Source: JBBDRW01 sp040905265 (GTDB lineage Bacteria; Bacteroidota; Rhodothermia; Balneolales; Balneolaceae). Taken from it: a DNA stretch of 19,033 nucleotides. Under the pieces are notes generated by a model that saw only the letters and a list, made by a program, of their open reading frames with translations, did no database searches and had not been told where the DNA came from. Every line of letters starts with the position of its first letter. The stretch's first letter is position 1. Position numbers and translations under genes: made by a program. The stretch is taken from contig JBBDRW010000161.1 in the NCBI GenBank assembly GCA_040905265.1, positions 1 to 19,033 of the forward strand. Direction: 5' to 3'. Positions 1 to 7,485 of the stretch are shown piece by piece.

Positions 1-1
1 A

Positions 2-589
2 CGGTTTGACGAGACCCGCGGATTCAAGTTTATCTCCTATGCGGTCTGGTGGATCCGACAGTCGATTCTGCAGGCGCTCGCCGAGCAGAGCCGGATTGTA
101 CGGCTGCCCCTGAACCGGGTTGGTGCACTAAACAAGATCGGCAAAGAGCTTTCGAAACTGGAGCAGGAGTATGAGCGTGTTCCCTCTGCAGCAGAACTGG
201 CCGAAAGCCTTGAAATGACGGTCTCGGAAGTAGCCGATACATTGAAAATATCCGGCCGGCACCTCTCCGTGGACGCCCCGTTTGCCCAGGGGGAAGACAA
301 CCGGCTTCTGGATGTTCTGGAGAATGAAGAGATTCCGGACCCGGACAACGACTTGATGGGCGAATCGCTCAAGGTGGAGATCGAGCGAGCCCTCTCCAAA
401 CTGACCAAACGGGAAGCGGAAGTGATCCGACTCTATTTCGGAATCGGCCGGGAGCACTCCCTGACCCTCGAAGAGATCGGCGAACGGTTCGACCTTACAC
501 GAGAGCGTGTACGGCAGATCAAGGAGAAAGCCCTTCGGAAACTTCGCCACCATAACCGCAGTGCCGCATTGAGAGCCTATCTGGGGTAG
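2..589 (+). CDS. rpoD: RNA polymerase primary sigma factor (sigma-70/RpoD), 3' part
   Basis: This is the housekeeping sigma factor that directs core RNA polymerase to promoters. The 5' end lies outside the window and 195 residues are visible. The first residues (RGFKFISYAVWWIRQSI) are region 2.3-2.4, which melts and reads the -10 element. Region 3 follows, with LNKIGKELSKLEQEY and a PSAAELA helix. Region 4 is near the C terminus, with LTKREAEVIRLYFGIG and a helix-turn-helix ending RERVRQIKEKALRKLR, the classic -35 reader. The acidic linker with DPDNDLMGESLK is typical of the short RpoD of Bacteroidota-like bacteria (about 290 residues, no region 1.1). The stop is followed by a hairpin terminator, so the gene ends its transcription unit. 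No defect is seen. An alternative sigma is unlikely given the region 2.4 and 4.2 match. Confidence 0.96.
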   Translation, partial: RFDETRGFKFISYAVWWIRQSILQALAEQSRIVRLPLNRVGALNKIGKELSKLEQEYERVPSAAELAESLEMTVSEVADTLKISGRHLSVDAPFAQGEDNRLLDVLENEEIPDPDNDLMGESLKVEIERALSKLTKREAEVIRLYFGIGREHSLTLEEIGERFDLTRERVRQIKEKALRKLRHHNRSAALRAYLG

Positions 590-642
590 GGTTGTTGGCT
601 GTGTGTAGTACTGTTTCTTTCGTGTCGATCCTGTTTATGCCG

Positions 643-674
643 GACTCTGCCACCTAGCAGAGTCTTTTGCTTTT
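643..674 (+). terminator. Rho-independent terminator after the sigma factor gene
   Basis: A perfect 8-bp stem is formed by GACTCTGC (643-650) and GCAGAGTC (657-664), with a 6-nt loop. It is followed by TTTTGCTTTT. It lies 54 bases after the sigma-factor stop and points the same way. This is the best intrinsic terminator in the window. Confidence 0.85.
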
Positions 675-774
675 GGCTGTTTTACAGAATAGCACCGCTA
701 TGCTTCCGTTTTTTACATTGCCTGAGATGAAAATCTCTGCGGCGCACTCCAAAATTCGGATTTCACCCTCGAAA

Positions 775-790
775 CGGTATCAATTTACCG
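775..790. promoter_or_regulatory. Inverted-repeat motif CGGTA-N6-TACCG, copy 1
   Basis: A 5-bp inverted repeat with a 6-base spacer sits in the longer context CCCTCGAAACGGTATCAA. The same arrangement recurs at 3632-3647 just upstream of the sensor kinase, with identical GAAACGGTATCAA and TACCG and pyrimidine-rich flanks. Recurrence in two intergenic regions suggests an operator or a duplicated segment. The protein that would bind it is unknown. Confidence 0.4.
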
Positions 791-941
791 CTTCTCTTCC
801 TGAGTAGTACATGAATAAGCGAAGTCGAGATACAGGAAGTCAATATATTGTAAAAAAATATAAATCACATCGATACATTATTGATTTAATATATGGTGTT
901 CATTATCCTAATTATGTAACATTACATGAATAGGTCATGAT

Positions 942-2372
942 ATGAAGAACTCCTCAACCAAACTCATTTTTAAAAATATATATTTTGGGTTAATCCTTAT
1001 TGGATTTACGACCATGTTGATTTATGGTTGTCAGGATTTACCATCTACTATTATTGAAAGTGAAAGCATGGATTTGGAAAATGACCGGGAACGTTTTTCT
1101 AGCCAACCCGGCGTGAATTTTACAAATCAATTTCTTCAGCGTGCAAACAGTCATTTTTTTGATCTGAGTGAGCTTGTTCCTGGATTTGGAGGTATTTATC
1201 TTGAAGAGAAAGGTACCAAAATTGTCATTCGAACCACCGAATCGGTAGATCATCGTTTCCAGGAAATAGAAAATGATGTAAGAAATTATCTCGAAAATGA
1301 ATCCCCGACGATTGCACGTGAAGTTGATGGTGGAGTTCAGGAGATGGAAATAAGGTTTGAAGAAGCTGAGTATGAATATCTTGAACTTTTTAAGTGGCAG
1401 GATCGCATTTTGGTGCCAGTTCTCGATAGTGAAGGAGTAATCTCGCTCTCTATTTCTCATAGTCAGAATCGAATCAAAGTTGGTCTTGAGGAAGAACGAT
1501 TTCGGCAACATATCTTAGAGATTGTCAGATCTAAGTCTGTGTCTGAAAATGCGGTCACTTTTTCTGTAACTGGACATGTGATAAACGATAGATCACATCA
1601 TACACTGCGTGATCTACATCGACCCCTCGTAGGCGGACTTGAAAATAATCTTTATAACTCCAGTGGAACTATTTTGCGTGGTGCCTGTACGTATGGTTTT
1701 AATGTCTGGTGGTCCAGTGAACGACACTGGGTGACAAATTCGCATTGTACAAGAGAAATCTGGTCAGTTTTTTCAAGTGATCAATATTATCAAAGTAGCA
1801 TTTCTGATGGTTCAGCTGGTTATGTTGGATCTGAAGCGTATGATCCGGGAAGCCTGGGGTCGTCGGTTTGCCCAGGGTCACTTCCATGTCGTTATAGTGA
1901 TGCGGCACTCATAGAGTTACCGAGTAATCAATCATGGGATTTTGGTGAAATTGCAAAGACGGAGTACGGAAGCTTTCCAGGTCAAGGCAATGGATCTTTA
2001 GTTATCGATTCCAATGATCCCAGGTTTTTCATACTCGCTGATGCCTCAGATAATTTATATTATGAAGGAATGTGGGCGACGAAAGTTGGTCGAACTACCG
2101 GCTGGACTAACGGACAGGTTACAGACACTTGTGTGCATGTAAATAATAACATTCAACCAATTGGCAATTTCAGGTTGTTGTGTCAGGAATTCACAAATTA
2201 TCATTCTGCTGGTGGGGATAGTGGTTCTCCAGTATTTAACAGGCCATTTAATTTTCCGAATGAAGCAAGGTTAACCGGTATTCATTGGGGTCGGTTTTCT
2301 GTATCAGGTGAACGGATATTTAGTCGAATAACAGGAATCAAAGAGGACCTTGGCAATTTTACTACACATTAA
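942..2372 (+). CDS. Secreted S1-family (chymotrypsin-fold) serine protease lipoprotein
   Basis: This is a predicted envelope-anchored serine endopeptidase of 476 residues. The N terminus has a hydrophobic segment ending in a lipobox-like IYGC, so Cys30 would be lipidated. Residues of about 31-220 resemble a propeptide, and the protease domain follows to the end. The catalytic triad is readable: His268 in TNSHC (the TAAHC motif), Asp320 in YSDAALIEL, and Ser427 in GGDSGSP. Cys residues at GACTYG and SHC would form the usual disulfide next to the histidine. VGRTTGWTNGQVT resembles bacterial streptogrisin/alpha-lytic-type enzymes. The start is the first ATG before the signal segment. No strong ribosome binding site is seen. 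A small lipoprotein gene follows after 41 bases, probably in the same operon. The gene is AT-rich (roughly 40% GC by partial hand count) against a 50% background, which suggests transfer. The substrate is unknown. Confidence 0.88.
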   Translation: MKNSSTKLIFKNIYFGLILIGFTTMLIYGCQDLPSTIIESESMDLENDRERFSSQPGVNFTNQFLQRANSHFFDLSELVPGFGGIYLEEKGTKIVIRTTESVDHRFQEIENDVRNYLENESPTIAREVDGGVQEMEIRFEEAEYEYLELFKWQDRILVPVLDSEGVISLSISHSQNRIKVGLEEERFRQHILEIVRSKSVSENAVTFSVTGHVINDRSHHTLRDLHRPLVGGLENNLYNSSGTILRGACTYGFNVWWSSERHWVTNSHCTREIWSVFSSDQYYQSSISDGSAGYVGSEAYDPGSLGSSVCPGSLPCRYSDAALIELPSNQSWDFGEIAKTEYGSFPGQGNGSLVIDSNDPRFFILADASDNLYYEGMWATKVGRTTGWTNGQVTDTCVHVNNNIQPIGNFRLLCQEFTNYHSAGGDSGSPVFNRPFNFPNEARLTGIHWGRFSVSGERIFSRITGIKEDLGNFTTH

Positions 2373-2413
2373 AATATCCTATAGCAAAGAGAAATGAGTT
2401 AACAGGAGTTGTT

Positions 2414-2806
2414 ATGAAAACTTTTAAATATATGATATCTATATCAGTACTTATTCTCACCGGATGTCTCTTTGACAACTCGGATGACCCAACTTCGCTG
2501 GATGAGCCACCGACCATTATTGGTGAAGTTACGGCCTTAAACTACAATGAAAATGGCGAAATTTTTGAAATTCTCATCGAAGAAAATCCTGAAGTAGTTG
2601 AACCAAGTGAGCCGGGTGGAGTCAAAATTTGGTTTTCATTACCAGATGCTACGGAGATTCTGAAACGAAATGAAAGTGGCACACTGGCTCAATATGGACC
2701 TGAACATCTTGAAGAGGCTTTACTGGTTGAAGGGTGGGCAAAAAGCATTTTGGTTGATACACACCCGCAAAGAGGACCAGCTAAACGTATTGTTGTAATC
2801 GAATAG
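2414..2806 (+). CDS. Small lipoprotein with OB-fold-like DUF3221 domain, copy A
   Basis: A 130-residue predicted lipoprotein. The signal peptide ends in the lipobox LTGC, giving lipidated Cys18 and then an acidic linker (NSDDP). The rest reads as one small beta domain: GEV near the start, an EPSEPGG-KIWF strand, a TEILKR strand, VEGWA, then a Pro-containing turn and AKRIVVIE at the end. This pattern resembles the DUF3221/YobA-like OB-fold family; the assignment is from motif memory, not a search. AGGAG at 2404-2408, five bases before the ATG, is a good ribosome binding site. It follows the protease by 41 bases and was duplicated together with it, so a functional link such as inhibitor, chaperone or substrate binder is plausible but inferred. 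Confidence 0.8.
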   Translation: MKTFKYMISISVLILTGCLFDNSDDPTSLDEPPTIIGEVTALNYNENGEIFEILIEENPEVVEPSEPGGVKIWFSLPDATEILKRNESGTLAQYGPEHLEEALLVEGWAKSILVDTHPQRGPAKRIVVIE

Positions 2807-2814
2807 TAGTAGTA

Positions 2815-3092
2815 CCAAGTTCCTGGAGATGAGGCAGTTTGAGATACGTGTGTAGATTTAAATCTTTTCGATGCAGATATTGATATTATCAGATACCTGT
2901 GTCATGAACTCACAGTTTATCATACTGGTTTTTGGGATAGAAGTTATCCGTTTTTTAAACTGACCTTATCATCATCCGAATGAAGCAAGATTAACCAGTA
3001 TTCATTGGGATAGGTTTTCTGAATCCGACGAACGGGTATACAGTAGAATAACAGAAATCAAAGAGGGCCCCGGCAATTTGACATCATATTAA
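2815..3092 (+). pseudogene. Degenerate 3' remnant of a second S1 protease gene
   Basis: This stretch aligns to the 3' end of the intact protease upstream. Bases 2976-3092 match 2256-2372 without gaps at about 83% identity by hand comparison, including the stop codon position, and that part stays open in frame. Further upstream the match weakens. The GGDSGSP block is replaced by GFWDRSYP, so the catalytic serine is lost. One extra base just before 2976 shifts the frame, and stop codons interrupt the section before that. The first three quarters of the gene are absent. It begins right after the stop of lipoprotein copy A and precedes lipoprotein copy B, so it is the protease half of a duplicated cassette. 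It cannot encode an active protease. Confidence 0.85.
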
Positions 3093-3112
3093 GTATCCTG
3101 TACTATGGGTCA

Positions 3113-3519
3113 ATGAAACATGCGAGGCTGATATCAATTTCATTCAATTCACGATAGTTATAGCAATATTTTTCTTCTCCGGATGTCTCTTTGACAACTC
3201 GGATGACCCGGTACCGTTAGACCAACCGTCGAACATTGTCGGTGAGGTCACGTCCTTTCAGGAAGGTCAATATGCGAATTCAATCCTTGTAGAGGAAGAC
3301 CGGGAGGTAAGCGAACCCTCGGAGCCCGGCGGGACTAAAATATGGTTCCACGTGAATGATGAGACCGAGATCCTGAAACGGGATGGAAGCGGCTCTTTGA
3401 TTGCATATAAGTATGAGCAAATTGAAGCCGGATATAAGGTTGAAGGGTGGGTAGCTGGAGTATTGACTTCGTCACATCCACAGTTGGGCCTGGCCAAACG
3501 AATTGTAGTAATCGAGTAG
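3113..3519 (+). pseudogene. Second copy of the DUF3221-like lipoprotein, frameshifted near its start
   Basis: This paralogue of the lipoprotein at 2414-2806 shares CLFDNSDDP after the lipobox (here FSGC), EPSEPGG-KIWF, TEILKR, VEGW and the terminal AKRIVVIE. From about 3142 the frame is open to the stop at 3517-3519. The only fitting ATG, at 3113 (MKHARLISIS), is in another frame and hits TAG at 3155, and the open frame has no ATG, GTG or TTG upstream of the lipobox. A small indel in the signal-peptide coding part around 3143-3150 explains this. The body is well preserved and about 50% GC against about 43% in copy A, so loss may be recent, or a rare start codon (an ATT lies at 3142) or a sequencing error is possible. 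Confidence 0.75.
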
Positions 3520-3631
3520 CAGATCATGGTATCTGAAAAGCAGATATCAATGGGATGCGAGGTATTTCTGCTGAATCAGGGTTTTCTTTTCCTCTCTGTT
3601 TCCTGATTTCGTTTTGCCTCCCCTCTTGAAA

Positions 3632-3647
3632 CGGTATCAAACTACCG
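3632..3647. promoter_or_regulatory. Inverted-repeat motif CGGTA-N6-TACCG, copy 2
   Basis: This is the same 5-bp inverted repeat as at 775-790, inside GAAACGGTATCAA. It lies 23 bases before the sensor-kinase ATG and follows a pyrimidine-rich stretch (about 3577-3627). Its position suits a repressor or activator site, or a structured 5' leader, for the kinase gene. Together with copy 1 it brackets the duplicated protease/lipoprotein region. Confidence 0.4.
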
Positions 3648-3670
3648 TCTCCTTTCCTATATTGCCCTGT

Positions 3671-6565
3671 ATGAATTTTCTCGTTCTTACAGGGTTCACG
3701 TTTTTGATGCTTCTCTTCAGCCTGCAAGGGGTACTCTTTGCCCAGAGCCTTCCTTTTAGAACCTACTCCATTGAACAGGGACTTAGTGAGTCGGTAGCCA
3801 ACGATATGCTTCAGGACCGGGAAGGGTACCTCTGGGTCGCAACCGGATATGGGCTGAACAGGCTGGATGGTGTAAGCGTCAGGAGTTATTACCAGAGGGA
3901 CGGGCTGCGGGACAATCAGATAAATACCCTGTATGAAGATTCAGACGGGAATCTGTGGGTCGGTACTGCCGCCGGAGTGAATCGTATGGAGAGAGATTCG
4001 GTGCATTCGGTTTCCTGGCTCTCGGGCCTCGATCGTTACTCGGTCACATCGATCCTGCAGGACAGCCAGGGAGAGTGGTGGTTTGGTACGGCAACGGCCG
4101 GTGTCTGGCTGCTGGATCGCAACCGGCAATTGAGCCAGTTCTCGACTGTTCACGGAATGGCAGGAAATTCGGTCAGAAAGATTATCCAGACAGAGGACGA
4201 AACCCTCTGGTTTGCAACCGGCAGCGGGCTGACATCTCTCTCCTCTGGAAATTTCAATACCTATACCACCATGCACGGCCTTCCCAGTAACGACATTCAC
4301 GATATGGCCGTCGGCGAAGGGAATCGGCTCTGGATTGCAACAGAGGAGGGGTTAAGCCACCTGGAGGATGGCGGGTTTACCAACTATGGAGAAGTGGAGG
4401 GGCTGGAAGACCTCTCGTTGCAATCGGTTACGATCCAGGGATCTGACCGGGTATGGCTTGGGACACATCAGGGGGCCAGCCTTCTGGAGGAGGGCAGGTT
4501 TCAACACTACACCACCGGCCACGGATTGTCGAGTAATATCGTCTACTCAACCCTGGTGGATCGTGAGGGCCATCTCTGGTTCGGAACGATGGGCGGGGGA
4601 GTCAATATCTTTTCAGGAGACTATTTTCAAAACTTTACGGTAGATGAAGGGTTGTCCAGTGACGTTGTCACCTCTTTTACAGAGGATGAAGCAGGAGATC
4701 TCTGGATCAGTTCGTACGGGGGAGGGGTCATGAGATATGACGGGGATGAGATTCACTGGCTCTTTGCCGGAGACGGCCTGGTTGATAACAAGGTATTTAC
4801 ACTCTACAGGGATCTTCAACACCGTATCTGGGTAGGCGCACGGGATGGGATCTCATTGATCGATGGGGGAGAGATTGTACCGGTACCGGATCATATTCCT
4901 GAACTGCAGATGGTCCGGGCCTTTTTTGAGGACCCGGAGAGCGGGGATTTCTGGATTGGAACCTATAATGAGGGGCTGTTTCGATATGATGGAGTGGAAT
5001 GGCACACGTATAATGATCAGAATGTACTGGAGAATAATACGGTCATGTCGATTGTACAGGACTCCTCCGGGAGGCTCTGGATAGCCACGTATGGCGGGGT
5101 GACTCTGTTTGAGAACGGAGAATTTACAACCTATACGATTGAGCACGGGCTGCCTGGCAACGGGGTCATTCATATTCATCTTGACCGGAATGATGTTCCC
5201 TGGTTCTCTACCTTCAGTGGATTTGCCCGCTGGAGTGAAGAGGGTATTGAATCGTTTGAGTCGGGTTTTGGCCTCTCCGAAACGATCACCTATTTTACAT
5301 TTCAGGATGAAATGGGGCTGATCTGGGTTGGTACGAATATAGGTCTCGTCCGTTTTGATCCGGAACGGTATCGGCTGGCGGAGAATGAACTGGAACGGGA
5401 ACTTGCATTTCGGCTGGTAACGAAGGAAGAGGGACTCATTTCCAATGAGATGAACGCAGGAGCGGTTTACAGGGATGCCGGTGGTTCCATGTGGCTTGGC
5501 AGTGTTGAGGGGGCCAGCCGGTTTTATCCGGATCGATTGCCGGGGCATGAACATCCTCCGCTGGTACATCTGAGCGAGGTGATCATGGCTGGTGAGCCGG
5601 TCGATCCGGAACAGAGCTACCGGGTTGCCCACGAACGCAATTTTATCGAATTTGAATTCATCGGGATCTCGTTTGAAGCTCCGTCCAGGGTAATGTATGA
5701 GTACCGGATGGACGGCCTTGATCCGGATTGGAACCGTGGTTACAGCCGGATAGTACGCTATCCGTCGCTCTCGCCGGGAGAATACCGGTTCGAGGTGCGT
5801 GCCTATAACTCTGCAGGTATCCGCTCCGGAAGTACGGCCAGCTTTTCATTCGAGATTCTTCCGCCGTTCTGGATGCAGTGGTGGTTCATCCTGCTCATTC
5901 TGCTCATTATCGCCGGAACCATATACTTGATCTATAACTACTTCAGGGTGCACCGGATGATGGAGATCGAGCGGATGCGTGTACAGATCGCAAGTGATCT
6001 TCATGATGATGTGGGTGCTTCCCTGACAGAACTGGCCCTGCAGACAGATTTTCTCCGTACGGGAGGCGACAGGGAAGAAGTCGCCCCGGCACTTGCCCGG
6101 ATCGGTGAACAGAGCAGGATGATTGTGTCTGCAATGGATGACATTGTCTGGTCCATCGATGCCAGAAACGATACGGTCGGAGATTTGACGGACAGAATGC
6201 AGGATCACCTGCTGCGTATTCTGAATCCGGACCAGATATCGGCCCGATTTGACTTTTCCGGTACGGATCCGGGGTTTCAACTGCCTGTCCGGATCAAAGA
6301 GAATCTCTATCTGATTTTCAAGGAGGCAGTCAACAATATTGCGAAACATTCAGATGCTGACAGCGTAGTAGTGACTCTGAAGCTGAGCCCGGCTAAATCT
6401 GACTTCAGGTTTGAGATACGGGATAACGGAACCAGTTCAGAAGTTCAAAGAAAAAGCGGACAGGGACTGCAGAATATGAAGATGAGGGCAGAACGAATGG
6501 GTGCAACGACGATAATAGATGCGGAGAATGGTTATCGGATCATAGTTACGGGTAGTATTCCATGA
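3671..6565 (+). CDS. Two-component regulator propeller sensor histidine kinase
   Basis: This 964-residue membrane sensor kinase probably phosphorylates the response regulator encoded just downstream. The chosen ATG gives a clean signal peptide (hydrophobic core, then FAQS); an upstream TTG at 3614 would extend it by 19 residues and bury the signal. Fourteen regulator-propeller repeats of the form LWVGT..GLNRLDG follow, enough for two seven-bladed beta-propellers. A Y_Y_Y domain (YEYRMDGLDPDW, SPGEYRFEVRAYNSAG) lies before one membrane helix at about 734-758. The cytoplasmic part has the HisKA_3-type box IASDLHDDVGAS with His778 as phospho-acceptor, then an ATPase domain with the N-box (EAVNNIAKHS), a DNG G1 box and GQGLQNM. 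Unlike many hybrid kinases of this class there is no C-terminal receiver or AraC domain. The periplasmic ligand is unknown; relatives often sense glycans. Confidence 0.95.
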   Translation: MNFLVLTGFTFLMLLFSLQGVLFAQSLPFRTYSIEQGLSESVANDMLQDREGYLWVATGYGLNRLDGVSVRSYYQRDGLRDNQINTLYEDSDGNLWVGTAAGVNRMERDSVHSVSWLSGLDRYSVTSILQDSQGEWWFGTATAGVWLLDRNRQLSQFSTVHGMAGNSVRKIIQTEDETLWFATGSGLTSLSSGNFNTYTTMHGLPSNDIHDMAVGEGNRLWIATEEGLSHLEDGGFTNYGEVEGLEDLSLQSVTIQGSDRVWLGTHQGASLLEEGRFQHYTTGHGLSSNIVYSTLVDREGHLWFGTMGGGVNIFSGDYFQNFTVDEGLSSDVVTSFTEDEAGDLWISSYGGGVMRYDGDEIHWLFAGDGLVDNKVFTLYRDLQHRIWVGARDGISLIDGGEIVPVPDHIPELQMVRAFFEDPESGDFWIGTYNEGLFRYDGVEWHTYNDQNVLENNTVMSIVQDSSGRLWIATYGGVTLFENGEFTTYTIEHGLPGNGVIHIHLDRNDVPWFSTFSGFARWSEEGIESFESGFGLSETITYFTFQDEMGLIWVGTNIGLVRFDPERYRLAENELERELAFRLVTKEEGLISNEMNAGAVYRDAGGSMWLGSVEGASRFYPDRLPGHEHPPLVHLSEVIMAGEPVDPEQSYRVAHERNFIEFEFIGISFEAPSRVMYEYRMDGLDPDWNRGYSRIVRYPSLSPGEYRFEVRAYNSAGIRSGSTASFSFEILPPFWMQWWFILLILLIIAGTIYLIYNYFRVHRMMEIERMRVQIASDLHDDVGASLTELALQTDFLRTGGDREEVAPALARIGEQSRMIVSAMDDIVWSIDARNDTVGDLTDRMQDHLLRILNPDQISARFDFSGTDPGFQLPVRIKENLYLIFKEAVNNIAKHSDADSVVVTLKLSPAKSDFRFEIRDNGTSSEVQRKSGQGLQNMKMRAERMGATTIIDAENGYRIIVTGSIP

Positions 6566-6693
6566 GTGCTGTCGTGATTAAACCGGCAACCAGCCAGGTT
6601 ACGATTGCGACAGTTTTTGCGGCAGGGTTTGAATCTGTATCCTGTCCCTTTCGTTTTTATTGAATTGTTTGAATCCTGAAACGGAGTGGCGTT

Positions 6694-7335
6694 ATGTCAA
6701 AACTGGCCGAGATCGGAATTGTCGAGGACAACCGGAGAATCCGGAGTCTTCTTCAGCGGTATCTGGATATGCAGGAGGAGTTTGGCTGCTCTGTGGCGGT
6801 GGATTCGGTGGAGGAGCTGCTGGAGCATCTGGAATCACACCCCGTGCCGGATGTCCTTCTGATGGATATTCAGCTCCCGGGTATGTCCGGAATCAAAGGG
6901 ATGGAGTTGATTCGGGAGAAGTGGCCGGAGACAGAGATTATCATGTTGACGATCTATCACGATTCTCACAAGATTTTCGACTCATTGAAAGCGGGAGCAT
7001 CCGGCTATCTGTTGAAGCATACCTCGCTACCGGAGATCCGGGAGTCGATTCTTACCCTGATACAGGGAGGAGCACCGATGTCTCCACAGATTGCCCGGAA
7101 AGTGATCACCCATTTCAATGAGCAGGAGAAGCGGGCCAAGCCGGAAAGCGACCTGACACCCAGGGAACAGGATATTGTCAACGGTCTTGTTGACGGATTG
7201 AGTTACAAACTGATTGCTGACAGGTATCAAATTTCGATTGATACGGTTCGGGCGCACATACGAAATATCTATAAGAAGCTGCACGTTAACTCCAAAGCGG
7301 AGGTAATCGCCAAATCACTTCGGGGGGAAATTTAA
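6694..7335 (+). CDS. NarL/LuxR-family response regulator
   Basis: A 213-residue cytoplasmic DNA-binding regulator. The receiver domain (about 1-125) has the acidic pair Glu11/Asp12, the phospho-acceptor Asp58 in LLMDIQLPGMSG, the switch Thr in MLTIYHDS and the conserved Lys in YLLKHT. The C-terminal LuxR-type helix-turn-helix (about 150-210) shows LTPREQDIVNGLVDGLSYK and the recognition part IDTVRAHIRNIYKKLHVNSKAE. GGAG at 6683-6686, seven bases before ATG, sets the start. It lies 128 bases after the kinase stop on the same strand and is almost certainly its cognate partner. The gap holds a GAAACGG half-motif (6678-6684) seen also upstream of the kinase, but without the second arm of the inverted repeat. 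Target genes are unknown. Confidence 0.95.
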   Translation: MSKLAEIGIVEDNRRIRSLLQRYLDMQEEFGCSVAVDSVEELLEHLESHPVPDVLLMDIQLPGMSGIKGMELIREKWPETEIIMLTIYHDSHKIFDSLKAGASGYLLKHTSLPEIRESILTLIQGGAPMSPQIARKVITHFNEQEKRAKPESDLTPREQDIVNGLVDGLSYKLIADRYQISIDTVRAHIRNIYKKLHVNSKAEVIAKSLRGEI

Positions 7336-7485
7336 AAAACCCTTACAGGTGATTGGAAATGCGGTTTTTATTCGCATGGACATGTGATAGGATCGGGAAT
7401 GGAATTTCAATATTTTATTTACAGGAGGCTTTGAAGAACCTCTTTACAGTACGTCGGATCGTTAACTTATTATAGTGAGGCTGTT

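Larger units (their letters stand above)
590..941. other. Intergenic region between the sigma factor and protease genes
   Basis: This 352-base stretch contains no convincing gene. After the terminator come a small GAAA-tetraloop hairpin (GAGAT/ATCTC, 724-737) and a CGGTA-N6-TACCG inverted repeat (775-790). From about 840 the sequence turns strongly AT-rich up to the protease start. A promoter for the protease should lie in this AT-rich part. TTGATT at about 880 and TATCCT 17 bases further on resemble a weak sigma-70 promoter, but chance matches are common in such sequence. A 40-codon open frame at 811-933 has no support. Confidence 0.5.

Noticed and set aside
128..553. 141-codon minus-strand open frame
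   Set aside because: It is antisense to the sigma factor regions 3 and 4 and is a codon-usage shadow.
811..933. 40-codon open frame upstream of the protease beginning ATGAAT
   Set aside because: It lacks a ribosome binding site, is AT-rich with no recognisable protein features, and runs through sequence better read as a leader or promoter region.
4853..5632. 259-codon minus-strand open frame
   Set aside because: It is fully antisense to the propeller part of the sensor kinase, whose protein motifs are unmistakable, and shows no domain features.
7431..7475. 14-codon TTG-started leader frame preceded by AGGAGG before the Tyr/His-rich lipoprotein gene
   Set aside because: The AGGAGG is only two bases from the TTG, too close for normal initiation, and nothing else supports a leader peptide.
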